Assembly (NCBI RefSeq): GCF_950295315.1
Contig: NC_080181.1
Span: 39,833,375 to 39,897,374 of the forward strand
DNA: 64,000 nt
Source: Erinaceus europaeus
Taxonomy: Eukaryota > Chordata > Mammalia > Eulipotyphla > Erinaceidae
Reading direction: 5' to 3'
Position numbers and translations under genes: made by a program. Of this stretch, positions 1 through 10,708 are shown in pieces. The number at the start of each line of letters is the position of its first letter. Positions within the stretch are counted from its first letter, which is position 1. The notes beneath the pieces are model-generated. The model worked only from the letters and a program-made list of their open reading frames with translations, did no database searches and was not told the DNA's origin.

Positions 1-95
1 TATCCAATAGAATGGAAACAATGACTGCCAGGAGCAGTGGATTCATAGTGCCAGCACAGAGCCCCAGCAATAAACCTGAAGGTAATAAAAGAAAA
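1..95 (+). mobile_element. SINE-A, 3' portion
   Basis: The stretch reads as the last module of SINE-A: 'ggagcagtggattcatagtg' followed by 'gccccagcaataaacctgaagg' and an A-rich tail. The same module closes the complete copy at 41350-41700. The head lies outside the window. Confidence 0.8.
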
Positions 96-149
96 TAATT
101 AGCTAGATATCTAACAAACTAAAGCCAATATTTTTTAATTATGCACTAT

Positions 150-370
150 GAATAAGTTGAATTTGTCCCAGAAACTCAAGATTGACTCTGCATCCAAAAA
201 TACATTAATGTAACACATCAATCATATCAATATAATAAAAAATCATATATGAAAAAGTATTTGACAAAATCCAACACCTATTCATCATAAATACTCAACA
301 AACTGTAAACAACCTGACAAAAAGTATCTATAAAACCCCACAGTTTATATTAGACTTAATGATAGAAAAT
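150..370 (+). pseudogene. L1 ORF2 fragment (old)
   Basis: The text 'tttgacaaaatccaacacct' and its surroundings are typical of the L1 ORF2 reverse-transcriptase region just before and around motif A. Stops and indels interrupt every frame, so this is a decayed fragment. Confidence 0.7.
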
Positions 371-399
371 TTTTTCCTTGGTACAATCTACCAAACCAG

Positions 400-650
400 T
401 TCAAGTTTTGCTTTGAATTTCCCCTTTCTCATTCTTGGGACTCTCGGAAGGATGGCAAGGAGAGGATTTGGGGGTGAAGATGGGGTAGGAGGTTGAGGCC
501 TTGGTGTGTAATAACAGAAAAGGACCTAAGTTGGGGGTGAGAGAGTTTTCCAGACACCAATCATGATGAGATTGGAAACTTTACCCATGGGTCAACAACT
601 GTACTGTAAACCATTGACCCCCCTTCCAATAAAATTATATAAAAATCATG
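400..650 (+). mobile_element. L1 3'-end relic
   Basis: The segment resembles the L1 3' terminal sequence seen in better copies in this window (740-1000, 11514-12884): a guanine-rich stretch, an 'actgtaaaccattgacccc' block and a terminal 'ccaataaaa'. It is more diverged than those copies and has no coding content. Confidence 0.5.
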
Positions 651-739
651 ATCATAAACTGGCTTTTTGAAAGAAAGGTGATGGAATAAAGCCAATGACA
701 TTAATTCAATTTCAAAGCATATAGATAAATATTTTAATG

Positions 740-1000
740 TGTTCATCTTAACACAGAAACTGAGTTTCACAGACAGAAGTTGTAAAACAAGATCAGAAGA
801 GAAAACACTAAGCAGAACGTGGACTGGAGTTGGTGTGTTGCATCAAAGTAAGACTCTAGAGTGGATGGGGCAGGGGAGAGTTCAGGTCCTGAAACATAAT
901 GGGGGTTGTATTGTTATGTGGAAAACTGAGAAATGTTATGCATGTACAAACTATTGTATTTACTGTTGACTGTAATCCCCCAATAAAGAAAAAAGAGAAA
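740..1000 (+). mobile_element. L1 3' end, 5'-truncated copy
   Basis: This copy shares the L1 3'-UTR end with 12600-12860: 'gttgtattgttatgtggaaa', 'actattgtatttactgt' and 'cccccaataaagaaa'. It holds only the 3' UTR, as expected for a 5'-truncated insertion. Confidence 0.85.
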
Positions 1001-1144
1001 GAAACTTTGAATTTCAGATATCACGTCACTTAGATGGTTATTATATTTCCATATGATTAATGAAGAGAAATAAGCCCCATTCCATCCTGCAACCAATGTT
1101 ATGTATGACCATTGAGATAAACATGAATATTTATTATTTTTAAA

Positions 1145-2095
1145 AAATTGATTAACTTTCAGCTCTCTAATAACCTTGAGATAATTAGTGTTTTCTTCCA
1201 GAGTCGCATTTGTTGTTTCTGCGTTTCTGATGACAATTCCTTCAAACTCTTTACTCACTCCTTTGAGTATTTCCTTAGCTAGTGTTTGGATGTTGACCTT
1301 ATTATTTTGTGCTTCAACCTTTGGGGGCTTTTAGCTGGACTCTTGTCCTGGTTCATTTCTCCAATATTTCTTCTTGTTGGTTGATTTACATTTTATATAG
1401 TATTTTATGAGGTCCCTCTCTCAGTACTTTTCAAATAACTGATCACTCTTGCCTGGGTTGACTTGTGTCTAAGCAAGGTAATTAAAGGGTTCACAGTTGT
1501 GGAAATTGACAGTTGTTTTAATATTATTTTAATCCCTGAATTGGAGCACAGTAGCTTAAAAGCCTCTTTTGTTTTTTTCTTCCCTGTAGGCTTTGTGAGG
1601 CTGAGGTCTTTTAAACTATAAGTAGGCTTCTTAGCTTAATCACTGACTCCTGACCTAGAGATAAAGCAGGGTGGGGCAGAGATAATCCGGTAGTTATGCA
1701 CAAAGTCTCTCATAGCCCCACCAATAGGCCACCAAGGTATAGATCTTCTTCTGAGTTTCCTGGTTAGTTCTCTGTACCTTGGTGTCAGCACAGTGCCTAC
1801 CCCATGCTGCTCCAGATTCTGAGGGCAGTAGCAATGGAGACTCACAGTTGCATTTGGTGAGTCTTAGGGGAGTCCTCTCCTCCCTTTAGTCATCTTTTTG
1901 TTGGTGAAACAGAGTAGAGGTGGAGTCTCAACTGGTAAACTGCTGGACTGTTACCAGCCACTTAATCTCTCCCTAGGCTGCTCTCTGTCCATGAGCCCCA
2001 TGTGTTTACACTCACCGGTGATTTAGTGGGTTCCTGAAGTCGTTCTAGTCCTGTGTTGTTGCAGTCCCAGGTGGTCTCCTTTGGTATTCCTAGTT
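1145..2095 (-). mobile_element. L1 5' portion (ORF1 N-terminus and 5' UTR)
   Basis: It runs parallel to 37410-38498, with the same order of 'ctctctaata', 'gtgttttcttcca', 'tttggatgttgacc', 'cttttagctggactcttgtcc' and the terminal 'cagtcccaggtggtctcc'. It therefore holds the L1 5' UTR and the coiled-coil start of ORF1 on the minus strand. All frames are broken. Confidence 0.8.
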
Positions 2096-2104
2096 GACCC
2101 AGGA

Positions 2105-2295
2105 GAGGACAAAATTAATTAATTAACTTATCTACTTGTTATATACAGATAGAAATTTAAAGGGGAGGGAGAGATAGAGAAGGAATGAGACAGAGAGACA
2201 TACCTGCAGCACTGCTTTACCACTCCTGAATCTTTCCCCCTGTGTTCTTAAGCACGATATTGTGTGAATTGAACCAGGCTCCCACCCGTATTTAT
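2105..2295 (-). mobile_element. SINE-B
   Basis: Reverse-strand SINE: a GA-rich body (gggagggagagatagagaagg), then 'cctgcagcactgctttaccac', then a diverged B-box-like 'gaattgaaccaggctccc'. The first half of the head is decayed. Confidence 0.7.
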
Positions 2296-2299
2296 TCTT

Positions 2300-3100
2300 A
2301 AAAATATATATTAGGAGTTTTTCCTAACATCAAGAGCAATCTACACATCTATGATCAACAGATTATTAAAGGTGCCAAGAGCCTTCACTAAATAAAGAAT
2401 ATCCTTCAACTGGATAGTCACATGCAAAAGAATAAAGTTGAAATTAAAAAAAGAAAAGTTGGAATTTTACCAACTCTTCACATGCTGAAAACTCCCTTAA
2501 AATGAATGAAAGATATAAACATAAGAGCTTAAACTATAAAACCCTTATGAGTATATATGGGTCGATGTCCATAACATTGTTTTTGTATTCCAAGATTTGA
2601 CATGGCCAAGAAGATAAATTGGAATCTACTTAAAATTTAAAAATTTTATTGTATCTTAAAGAACACCATCAAAAGTGGCTAGATAACTCACAGAATGAGA
2701 GAAAATAATTGCAAATTATACATCTTAAATGATTTGCATCTAGAATAAGAGATATTACAATTCAGTGATGAAAAAGCAGCTCAGTGGAAAGGCAGCGGAT
2801 TTGAGGGGACGTTTCTTCAAGGAAGAAAATCAAATGGCCAGCTATCACTCTGGTACTCAGTGAAAGGCAAATCAAAAATCACAATGAGATGCCAGTTTGT
2901 ATCCATGAGATTACTAACATCAAAGCTAAGGAGAAACTGCAATCTTACACACTGATGGTGAAACTACAAAATGGTACTTTAGGAAACTGTCTGCTAGTAC
3001 CCCAAATGTTTAAACATACAGTTATGATTTGGTATGGCAATTCTGTTCAGAGGTATATGCCTAAGATAAATGAAAATATGTGTCTGCACAAAAGTTAACA
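2300..3100 (+). pseudogene. Old L1 ORF2 C-terminal region
   Basis: Landmarks of the L1 ORF2 3' region occur in order: 'cacatgcaaaagaataaagttg', 'caaatcaaaaatcacaatgag' and 'atgagatgccagtttgtatcc'. These correspond to the stretch upstream of the cysteine-rich C-terminus. Many stops are present, so this is an ancient copy. Confidence 0.65.
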
Positions 3101-3149
3101 GCAATAGTCCTTGGCTTTGCTGACATAGACTACTCCTAGTCCAAGTTTC

Positions 3150-3290
3150 ATTCTGTATGTTTTCTTTCTTTCCTTGTTTCTCTAGATCCACCTGTGAGTC
3201 AGATCATGTGGTCTTCACCCATCTCCTTCTGGCTTATCTCATGTAACACAATTCCTGCAAGTTCCATCCAGGAAGTGGCAAAGGAGAAGA
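3150..3290 (-). mobile_element. Old L1 3'-UTR fragment
   Basis: The pattern 'gtgagtcagatcatgtggtctt ... cttatctcatgtaacacaattcctgcaagttccatcca' is the common mammalian L1 3'-region text read in reverse. It is short and diverged. Confidence 0.5.
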
Positions 3291-3499
3291 TTTCATCATT
3301 TAATTTTAACTTAGTCACCCTAAAATAGTCATGGTCTTCACTGTGAGCCTCCTAGGCATTTCTGTTCTACAAAAACAATGTCTTCTATGGTTGTCACTTC
3401 ATATTTTCGTATGTTAAGTCTACTAAGCTGTAATGACCAGGAAAGAAGTTCTTTATATATACAAAAAATTATATAGGTGAAATTCCACAATTACTTTAA

Positions 3500-3712
3500 T
3501 CTGTATTTCAAAATATACCTTTATTTATTTTGAGTAGAAACAAGAAGAAATTGAGAGGGGGGAGGGAGATGGAGGAGAGAGACAGAGAGACAACTGCAAC
3601 CCTGCTTCATCACTTTGAAGTTTTCCCCCTAAAAGCGGGGCTCAGGGGCTTGACCTGGGACCTTGAGCACCATAATGTATGCACTTAAGCAGGTATGTCA
3701 CTGCCTGGCCCT
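3500..3712 (-). mobile_element. SINE-B
   Basis: A complete-looking reverse copy: T-rich tail (tttatttatttt), GA-rich body, 'caaccctgcttcatcac', 'tttccccct', B box within 'ggggcttgacctgggacctt', and head ending 'ggtatgtcactgcctggccc'. Confidence 0.85.
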
Positions 3713-5400
3713 TAATCTGTATTTCTTATTGTCTGATTTTGAATATTAAAATAGTCGTGGTGTTTGGAAACAATTTAGCAGCCAGAAGTGTTTATTTTAT
3801 TCTGAATTTTAGTTCACATTGTCGGGTTGATATTGGTATCATATCTGTCAATTAATGTAAATAATCCATGAGGAACCACTTAACCAGAAGAAGAGCTGAT
3901 ATTTAGTGTGGTGTAATTTTTTTACATGCAGAGTTAAACAAAATGAGGCATCTATGTGCTCATACTTAGAAATGGAAAAGGAACAATCATCGCTAAAATA
4001 ATCAAACATTGTACCTGATGATTTAGTGTAATAGGATTCTTAGAAATAGAAGGAATCTACCCATTGTACTTAGTCGCAAGTGTATGAGACAGAGAAAGAT
4101 AAGACAGAGAAAAAAAGATATGAATGGATAGATGGATGGATGAATGCATGAACAGATGAATAGGTAAATGCATATAAATGCAAATTTCACTGAATTTTCC
4201 TTAGCTTGTGAAAAACTAGCCATGGAATTATATTTGTTAGAATCTTTGATGACTCCAAAGAGACTCATGCCCAAGTTCAACATCACCTTCTTTCTGTGCT
4301 GTCTGGGAAAAGCAAATTAGCCTCTCTGAGCTACAGTTGTCTCTTATATAGCAAGGTAATAATCGTCATCTCATAATGAGGAGAGATTATTGAAGTGCTT
4401 GTGATTTATATAGCTACCAGGTTCCCTATCTTCCCATCTTTGCCCTTTATGGAAATACAGTGAGATCACAGGTAGAATATTCAGCAGGAGGCAGAAAAAA
4501 AAAAAAAAGGAAAGCTGAAGCACATTTATCGATTCTTTACCTTTAATTAGTTACCTCCTTGGTGTTTTTTTTTTTTTTTTCCCCACTTGGGTTAATATGG
4601 CCATTGATGGAAAATGCAAAGATCGAAGGGGTTTTCCAGCTAACACTAGACCCAGAGTCCCCTAACACAATTTATTTCTATTGCATATTGCTCTAGACTT
4701 GGGTGTCTACATGTCTCTTAAGCAGTTCCAAGCAGTTCTTGTAGCTGAATAGACTGGGTTAATCATTTACTAAGTTCTAATTTCTTCTCCTGCCTGGTGG
4801 ATGGGTGAGCTTCTCAAGGACTTTCCCCATCTTTTCTTCTCTCTCCATGGTGCTAACCACTTCTATGGGACTAATAAGCAGATGCAGATGAATGACTAAT
4901 AATTTCTCTACTATCAACTCTCATTTATCACAGCCAGATTATTTGAATTTCAAATTATCCTCAGAAAGCCTCCCTTTTGAATATTTCTTGACATTTCAAC
5001 AACTCTTCTTAATTAAGTGCTTTATTGGAATGAACAAGAGCTTTGTTTACTCTAGTCCAGAAGAAGCTTGAAGAGTCAAAGCAGCCTCCCATTCCTGCTC
5101 TGTAGAAGAAATGGAGAACTTTCCCAAGTAAGCTTCATTCTCATTTAGGTTGGCTATTTACTGATAGCAGTCCTACTGGCAGTGAGCAACATGGAGGACC
5201 CACTAGCTGCGGAATTTCTATGTCAATGATCAAAGATGGAAGAGTCTGAGAATCTCCTGGGGAGATCAGCGAGCAAACAATGATGACAGACAAAGTAGGT
5301 CACAAAAAGTGCAGTGGGAAACAAGTGGAGCCATCCAAACTAGCCTCAGAGAATGAAAGATGGCACAGAGGTCCTGGGCTTGGTCTTTTCTTTTTAAGGG
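3713..5400. other. No recognisable feature; small satellites
   Basis: No gene or recognisable repeat was seen. The stretch holds an imperfect (GATG/GATA)n run near 4110-4170, a poly(A) tract near 4496-4508 and a poly(T) tract near 4566-4580. No frame shows a recognisable protein. Confidence 0.5.
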
Positions 5401-5990
5401 CACCAGCTACATTTTTAAAAAATTTTATTAGTGATTTAATATTAATGTATAAAACTGTAAGATAACAAGGGCATAACTGCACCATTCCCATCTCCAGAGT
5501 TCTGAATTCCCAATCTCTGCATTGTAAGCTACAGCAGTTCTCCTAAGGTTGCAGATATGGGTTAACTATTATTTCTACAACTGTCTATATCTGTAAATAT
5601 TTGCCCATTTTTTTCCCATGGTCCCATCCTTCTCTTCCTTTCCAAGCTACACATACACCTGTTACTATATCCAAATACCCTCCCTTTCTCCTTTTTTCTC
5701 CCTGGGTCCTGATGGAGTTGAAATTCAGAGCCCTTTGGTCCTCTTCCTCTATCATTTATCCCCTTCTGGGAATATGGGCCAAAAATAATTTTGGGGTGCA
5801 GAAAGTGTGAGTTCTGGCTTCTCTATTGGACACAGACATTGGTAGGTTGGTCCATACTCCAGCCTGTTTCTATCTTTTTCTAGTAGGGTAGGGATCTGGG
5901 GAGGTGAGGTCCCAGGACACAATGCTGAGGTCATCTGAGTTGGCTTGATTTTCAGGGTGATTTGGATGTTAGGAGAAAGTTACAGGTTAG
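5400..5990 (-). mobile_element. Family T relative (old, noncoding)
   Basis: It aligns by eye with 44320-44600 and, reversed, with family T copies elsewhere: 'ttttattagtgattta' at the tail, 'ctgggaatatgggccaaaaa', 'gacattggtaggttggtcc' and 'gtcccaggacacaatg'. No open frame is shared between copies. Confidence 0.6.
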
Positions 5991-6250
5991 GGCACTATCA
6001 TACAGCACAGAGGCAGTAGACTCATCCTTTGCTTCCCATGTATGTTTTCTGCCCGGATGTACTACACTTTCACAAAAGTGGGTGAACTACTGATGCTGAA
6101 TGCCACTCACTTAATGTGTGTTTTCAGAAGATCGAAGATACTTGCATTCATACTTTGATGTTAGTTAAATAAATCAAAATAATTTAATTGTATTTACATA
6201 TGTGTGATTTCTTGTTTTTGAAAATTGCTAATCTGAGTTTACTGATTTTC
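5991..6250. other. No recognisable feature
   Basis: This is AT-rich unassigned sequence between two repeats. No gene or recognised repeat was seen. Confidence 0.4.
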
Positions 6251-6254
6251 TTTA

Positions 6255-6292
6255 GTGTATATATATATATATATATATATTTATTTATTTAA
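6255..6292. repeat. (TA)n microsatellite and (TTTA)n
   Basis: A run of TA dinucleotides passes into TTTA units at the tail of the adjacent reverse SINE-A, so it probably grew from that tail. Confidence 0.9.
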
Positions 6293-6550
6293 TTTATTTA
6301 TTCATTCCCTTTTGTTGCCCTTGTTGTTTTATTGTTGTAGTAGTTGTTGGATAGAACAGAGAGAAATGGAGAGAGGTGGGGAAGACAGAGAGGGGGAGAG
6401 AAAGATAGACACCTGCAGACCTGCTTCACCACTTGTGAAGCAACTCCCCTGCAGGTGGGGAGCCGGCGACTCGAACCTGGATCCTTATGCCGGTCCTTAT
6501 GCTTTGCGCCACCTGTGCTTAACCTGCTGTGCTACAGCCCGACTCCCCAG
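6293..6550 (-). mobile_element. SINE-A
   Basis: A reverse copy carrying all modules: 'ttgttgcccttgttg', 'acagagagaaatggagagagg', 'acctgcagacctgcttcaccac', 'gcaactcccctgcaggtggg', B-box complement in 'gactcgaacctgg' and head 'gtgctacagcccgactccc'. Open frames of about 147 codons through here are accidents of the SINE sequence. Confidence 0.95.
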
Positions 6551-6552
6551 TA

Positions 6553-6787
6553 TATATATTTTTATTTATTTATTTTTATTGTTGTTGTTACTGATGTCAT
6601 CATCGTTAGACAGGACAGAGAGAAATGGAGAGAGGAGGGGAAGACAGAGAGGAGGAGAGAAAAACACCTGCAGACCTGCTTCCACGCTTTTGAAGTGACT
6701 CCCCTGCAGGTGCGGAGCTCGGGGCTCGAACCGGGATCCTTCCGCCGGTCCTTACCCTGTACGCCATGTGCGCTTAACCTCCTGCTG
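6553..6787 (-). mobile_element. SINE-A
   Basis: A second reverse SINE-A lies directly beside the first, in the same orientation. Its body is nearly identical and its B-box region reads 'gggctcgaaccgggatcc'. The head is cut near 'gcgcttaacctcctgctgtg'. Confidence 0.93.
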
Positions 6788-6789
6788 TG

Positions 6790-6960
6790 ATTTCTTTTTA
6801 AAAGAACTTAATTTTTAATTTAGTAGGATAAAGAAAAATGGAAAGGGGAGGGTGATAGAAAGGGAGAGAGAAAGAGAGATACTTACAATATTGTTTCATT
6901 ATTTGTGAAGCCACACCACCACACGTGGGAGCCAAGGGCTTGAACCTGATATGTTTTATT
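6790..6960 (-). mobile_element. SINE-B, partial
   Basis: A reverse copy with GA-rich body 'ggaaaggggagggtgatag', then 'tttgtgaagccacaccaccac' and 'gggcttgaacctgata'. The head is missing. Confidence 0.75.
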
Positions 6961-7129
6961 TCATGTATTTTGTACTGTTTAGAACGGGTTGGCTGCAAAC
7001 AGTGTTGTGCTACTTCTATTTGAAGTGTTATTCTGTGTCGATAATTTAAGCATATACAGAATAGGGGCTGCCATACAAACAACAGTGAGTATACATAATA
7101 GGGAGCTTCGTCTATTGAATTTTCTTTTT
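6961..7129. other. No recognisable feature
   Basis: A short unassigned spacer between SINEs; no coding signal was seen. Confidence 0.4.
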
Positions 7130-7425
7130 TTTATAAAGTTCTTTTAAAATACTTATTTATTTATTCCCTTTCATTGCTATTATTGTTTTATTGTTGTAGT
7201 TATTATTAATGTCGTTGTTGTTGGATAGGACAGAGAGAAATGGAGAGAGGAGGGGAAGACAGAGAGGGGGAGAGAAAGATAGACACCTGCAGACCTGCTT
7301 CACCACCTGTGAAACAACTCCCCTGCAGATGGGGAGCCGGGGCTCAAACCGGAATCCTCATGCCAGTCCTTGCACTTCATGCCACATACATTTAACCTTC
7401 TGCGCTACCGCCCAACTCCCTATCT
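7130..7425 (-). mobile_element. SINE-A
   Basis: A reverse copy with tail 'atttatttattccctttc', the conserved 'ggacagagagaaatggag' body, 'ggggctcaaaccggaatcc' (B box) and head 'gcgctaccgcccaactccc'. It is the third same-strand SINE-A within 1.2 kb. Confidence 0.95.
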
Positions 7426-7915
7426 ATCGAATTTTTACATACACTATCTCATCAAGCAGTACAGACAAATAACTAATATGCATAGCTAATTTCAAATCTC
7501 TGTAAATCATAGTGGAAACAGAAGAAAAATATTTAAAATATAGCTGCTATTAATAATGCAAAATTGGGGGTGTTGAACAAAATTTTTGCTTTTCGTTGAA
7601 ATAATAATTCCACCAACATATTGCTAATACAAATGATTTCTTGGACATTCACTGAACATTGTGTCATGTATCTTGTGTGTATTTCATGTTTCTAGCCACA
7701 AATGAATGTAATGTCTAAATTTTTTATGACTTGTGAAGTTGAAAAATAAATGTCCAGAGTGAGCCATTTCAGTAGGTGGTGAGAAATTCTCTAGGTACAA
7801 TCCTGGGTGTCAGAGCTACTTGAGTAATAAGATTTTATCATTTTCCCTCTCTGTTAGTCCCAGTTTCATGCACATTCAATTCCTCTGCTTTTTGGCAGAT
7901 CTTGTGGTTCATTCT
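7426..7915. other. No recognisable feature
   Basis: AT-rich unassigned sequence. No gene or recognised repeat was seen. Confidence 0.4.
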
Positions 7916-7917
7916 TT

Positions 7918-8115
7918 TCACTTCAGATAGAGAAAGAGAGAGATAGGAAATAAGATGGTGCGGAGAGGAAGAGATCAAGAACACCATCATCTCCCCTCCA
8001 CCATCCCTGGAGCTTCCACTGGTGTTGTATTGTTCCCATTTAGTACCAGAGCTAAAACCCAGTCTTTTGCATGGAAGGCTTTTGCTCTATTGTGTGAATT
8101 ATCTTCCAGCCCCTA
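7918..8115 (-). mobile_element. tRNA-derived SINE (SINE-C-like, diverged)
   Basis: Read in reverse: a GA-rich body, 'ctttagtaccagagctaaaaccca' corresponding to a B box, and head text ending 'tattgtgtgaattatcttccagcccc'. It is diverged, and subfamily placement is uncertain. Confidence 0.6.
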
Positions 8116-8444
8116 ATGGTATGAGAATTAATTCCCTGAACCTACACAGGGCAAGTCATGCTTTAAAACTGAATGGTGACATCCGACTTTGCATGTGACG
8201 GTCACCCCTTTGGTCTGACTCCCAATAACTCCTCTAAATAAGGGGCTGCAAACTGGATAAGAATACACACGGACAACCATAACCTGAATATGTAAGTCGT
8301 GCTGCCTCCTCATTTTCTTTCCACAGATTAATGCCACAATGTTACCACTGTTGGTGGTAACTAGATTTATGGGCACATTACTGAATGCATTGTCTCAGAA
8401 CAAATATAATATCAACATGGGAGGCTTTAGAGACAAAAATGAGA

Positions 8445-9010
8445 TTTTCTTTTTCTTTCTTTCTTTCTTTTTTTTTACCTCCACGGTTATCACTGGGGTT
8501 CGGTGTCCACAGTACAAATTCACTGCTGCTGTGCCCCCCTCCAATATTTTGGTTAGGGATGTGAGGGTGATTTGGCTGCAACATGTTACCCCATTGATCA
8601 CCAGGGTTAATTATTTGGCTGATCTGGATGGCTAGGCGGGTGTCCCCTCCCTCCCTCACCACTCTATGTGTGTCCCTCCCGATGCTGTGCACTTGGTGGA
8701 AGAGGACGGCCTTCCCCGAATAGAGACGGACCGGTCTTCGGTGGAGGGTATATGAGTCGGTGCACTACCCTGCTAGAACCTCCAAACAAGCTCTCAAGGT
8801 CCAATATTTTGGATAGGACAGGAAGAAATTGAGAGAGGTGAAGACAGAGAGGGGGAGAGAAAGACAGACACTTGCAGATCTGCTTCAGCACTTGCAAAGC
8901 GACTCTTCCCCCCTTCGAAGGTGAAGTGCTGGGGCTCCAACTGGGATCTTTGTACAGGTGTTTGTGCTTTATATTATGTGCACCTAACCCGGTGCACCAC
9001 CACCTGACCC
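8445..9010 (-). mobile_element. SINE-A split by a 7SK copy
   Basis: The 3' module lies at about 8478-8552 ('cctccacggttatcactggg' to 'ctccaatattttgg') and the body and head at 8813-9010 ('ataggacaggaagaaattgag' to 'ggtgcaccaccacctgacccc'). The two halves are separated by a 7SK-derived insert. The 12-bp 'ccaatattttgg' is present on both sides (8541-8552 and 8801-8812), so the SINE is the older host. Confidence 0.88.
8557..8803 (+). pseudogene. RN7SK-ps: 7SK small nuclear RNA retropseudogene
   Basis: The sequence begins with the 7SK 5' end 'ggatgtgagggtgatttggc' and follows the 7SK order closely: 'ttaccccattgatcaccagg', 'ggctaggcgggtgtccc', 'gaccggtcttcggt', 'ccctgctagaacctcc' and 'acaagctctcaaggtcc'. 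The real gene is about 330 nt; this copy stops at about 245 nt, lacking the 3' quarter and its terminal U run. 7SK RNA normally holds P-TEFb inactive in the nucleus. A genuine gene is excluded by the missing 3' end, the substitutions, and the 12-bp duplication 'ccaatattttgg' that flanks the insert inside a SINE. The 3' truncation without a poly(A) tail is a known form of small-RNA retropseudogene. The last three bases are ambiguous between 7SK and the duplicated target. Confidence 0.95.
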
Positions 9011-9134
9011 CCCCCCCCAAAATGAGATTTTTAAAAAATATGTTATTTTTATTTTTTCATTGAGGATTTTTTTTTTTTACCAGCCAGTAACTATCTTAAG
9101 GGGGTAAAATTTCCATTTTTTCTTTCTTGTTTAA

Positions 9135-9340
9135 AATTAAAATATATATTTCTGATATATTATTTATTGTATAAGGACAGAGAGAGGTCCACAGGGTAGG
9201 GGGAAATATATAGAAACACCTGCAGCACTGCTTCACCACTCATAAAGCTTATGCCCTACAAGTGGGGACCAAGACTTGAACCTGGGTCCTTGGGCATTGT
9301 AACATGTTTGCTCAACCAAGTGTGCTACCACCTGACTCCT
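9135..9340 (-). mobile_element. SINE-B
   Basis: A reverse copy with 'ggacagagagaggtccac', 'cctgcagcactgcttcaccac', 'agacttgaacctgggtcctt' (B box) and head 'aagtgtgctaccacctgactcc'. Confidence 0.85.
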
Positions 9341-9344
9341 ATTT

Positions 9345-9645
9345 CTTTTTCTTTTTGACACCAGAATTATTGTTGGGATTCAGTGCCTGCACTAGGAATT
9401 CATTGCTCCTGGTGGTCATTTTTCCTTTATTTCTTCTTGTGGGATTGTTTGTTTGAACTTTTTACTTGATAGGACAGACATAAATGAAGAGAGGAGGGAA
9501 GTAGAGGGAAAGTAAAACACTTATAGCCCTGCTTTACTGCTCATAAAGCCTCCTCCCTACATGTGAGGGCTTGAGCTTGAACCCAGGTCTTAAAGCATGG
9601 TAATGTATGCACTCAATTAGGTGTGCCACCCCCCTGCCCTTAGGG
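9345..9645 (-). mobile_element. SINE-A/B type copy
   Basis: The 3' module ('ggattcagtgcctgcactagg', 'attcattgctcctggtgg') is followed by a GA-rich body and 'gagcttgaacccaggtctt' with head 'taggtgtgccacccccctgccc'. It mixes SINE-A tail text with a SINE-B-like head and is diverged. Confidence 0.75.
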
Positions 9646-10240
9646 GTATGCACTTTCATATCCTCCAAATATCTCCCACCACAGGAAAATAAAAGTCCTC
9701 CTTCTACCTTCAGACAGGTGAGATCTTTTAAATCAGAAAACAAAGGTGAAGTAATGCCAACTGATCTTGCTGATCTTTGCTTTAATGGCGGGTGGTGTGC
9801 ATGGAGGTGATGACAGAAGCAAAATTCCCTTCAGTGTAGTGGGGGCTGGGTTCAAGCCTGGGTTGTACACATGGCAAAATAGCACCCTATCCAAGTGAGC
9901 TATTTTTTTAGCCAGGAATAATTTAAGACCAAGTTTTCTCTGCTTTTAAACTTAAAAATTGCTATTTCATGCATTAGCACTGATTCGGTTCTAATTTACC
10001 TTGATTGTCTAGTGTAGATGCTGTTATTCAAACAGATATTCATTAAGTCAGCTCTGCTCTGAAAGGAAAGTCTATTAGCTTCTGTTTGTCAGTGAACATT
10101 AACGATTAGGAATATAATGCTTGACACAATGAAACAGTTCTGCTGAAAATTGCAGCCTTTGCTTTCCCATTGCCTACATTTCAGAATTAGTTGATGTGAC
10201 ACAAAGAATGACCACAAAGCATTCTGACAACAGATATTTA
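9646..10240. other. Unassigned; SINE head remnant inside
   Basis: The only repeat text is a short reverse SINE head at about 9838-9915 ('ggttcaagcctgggttg', 'caagtgagctatt'). The rest shows no gene or recognised element. Confidence 0.45.
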
Positions 10241-10595
10241 TTTCCATTCATTTATTTTATTTTTTTTATTTTCCTGGTGAGAGCAGGTATTTTTACATAT
10301 TCTAACCCCCCTTTCCCTTTATAGATGCATTTATTTGTGGCTAGGTCTTCCCTAGGGACAGAATCTAAGGCAGATAGTCTATCTCAATGGATTGATCAGG
10401 GAGCCTCTCAGGTGATGTGAAGGGAGGGTGGACTTAGTTCAGATCACCTTTTGTCCACCTTACCTGGAGAAGCCCACTGGGGTGGGGATGTGGGACAGGT
10501 AGTGGAGAACCCAGTAAAGCATATATGAACAAGGACTTAGATTCATCTCCTGGTCTCTACCTGAAAGAGGGAGCTTCACAGTGAACCAGGGCTGT

Positions 10596-10597
<2 letters not shown>
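10241..10597. other. No recognisable feature
   Basis: T-rich start, then mixed unassigned sequence. No repeat family or coding exon could be named. Confidence 0.35.

Positions 10598-10598
<1 letters not shown>

Positions 10599-10633
<35 letters not shown>
10599..10633. repeat. (TC)n microsatellite
   Basis: About 17 uninterrupted TC units, at the position where SINE pyrimidine-rich bodies usually occur, so it may have expanded from one. Confidence 0.95.
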
Positions 10634-10639
<6 letters not shown>

Positions 10640-10708
10640 CCTTCTCGGTTTCTGTCTGGAAAGAGACAAATGAGAGGGGCTGGGGGACAGAATCCAAAAG
10701 GACTTTCT

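Noticed and set aside
4023..4286. 87-codon frame with hydrophobic stretches
   Set aside because: Composed of the imperfect GATG repeat and T-rich sequence; no homology recognised.
6255..6790. Two overlapping open frames of about 147 codons
   Set aside because: They run through two adjacent reverse SINE-A copies; the same peptide fragments recur wherever SINE-A occurs.
8557..8803. Functional 7SK gene
   Set aside because: The 3' quarter and terminator are missing, there are many substitutions, and it is flanked by a target duplication inside a SINE.
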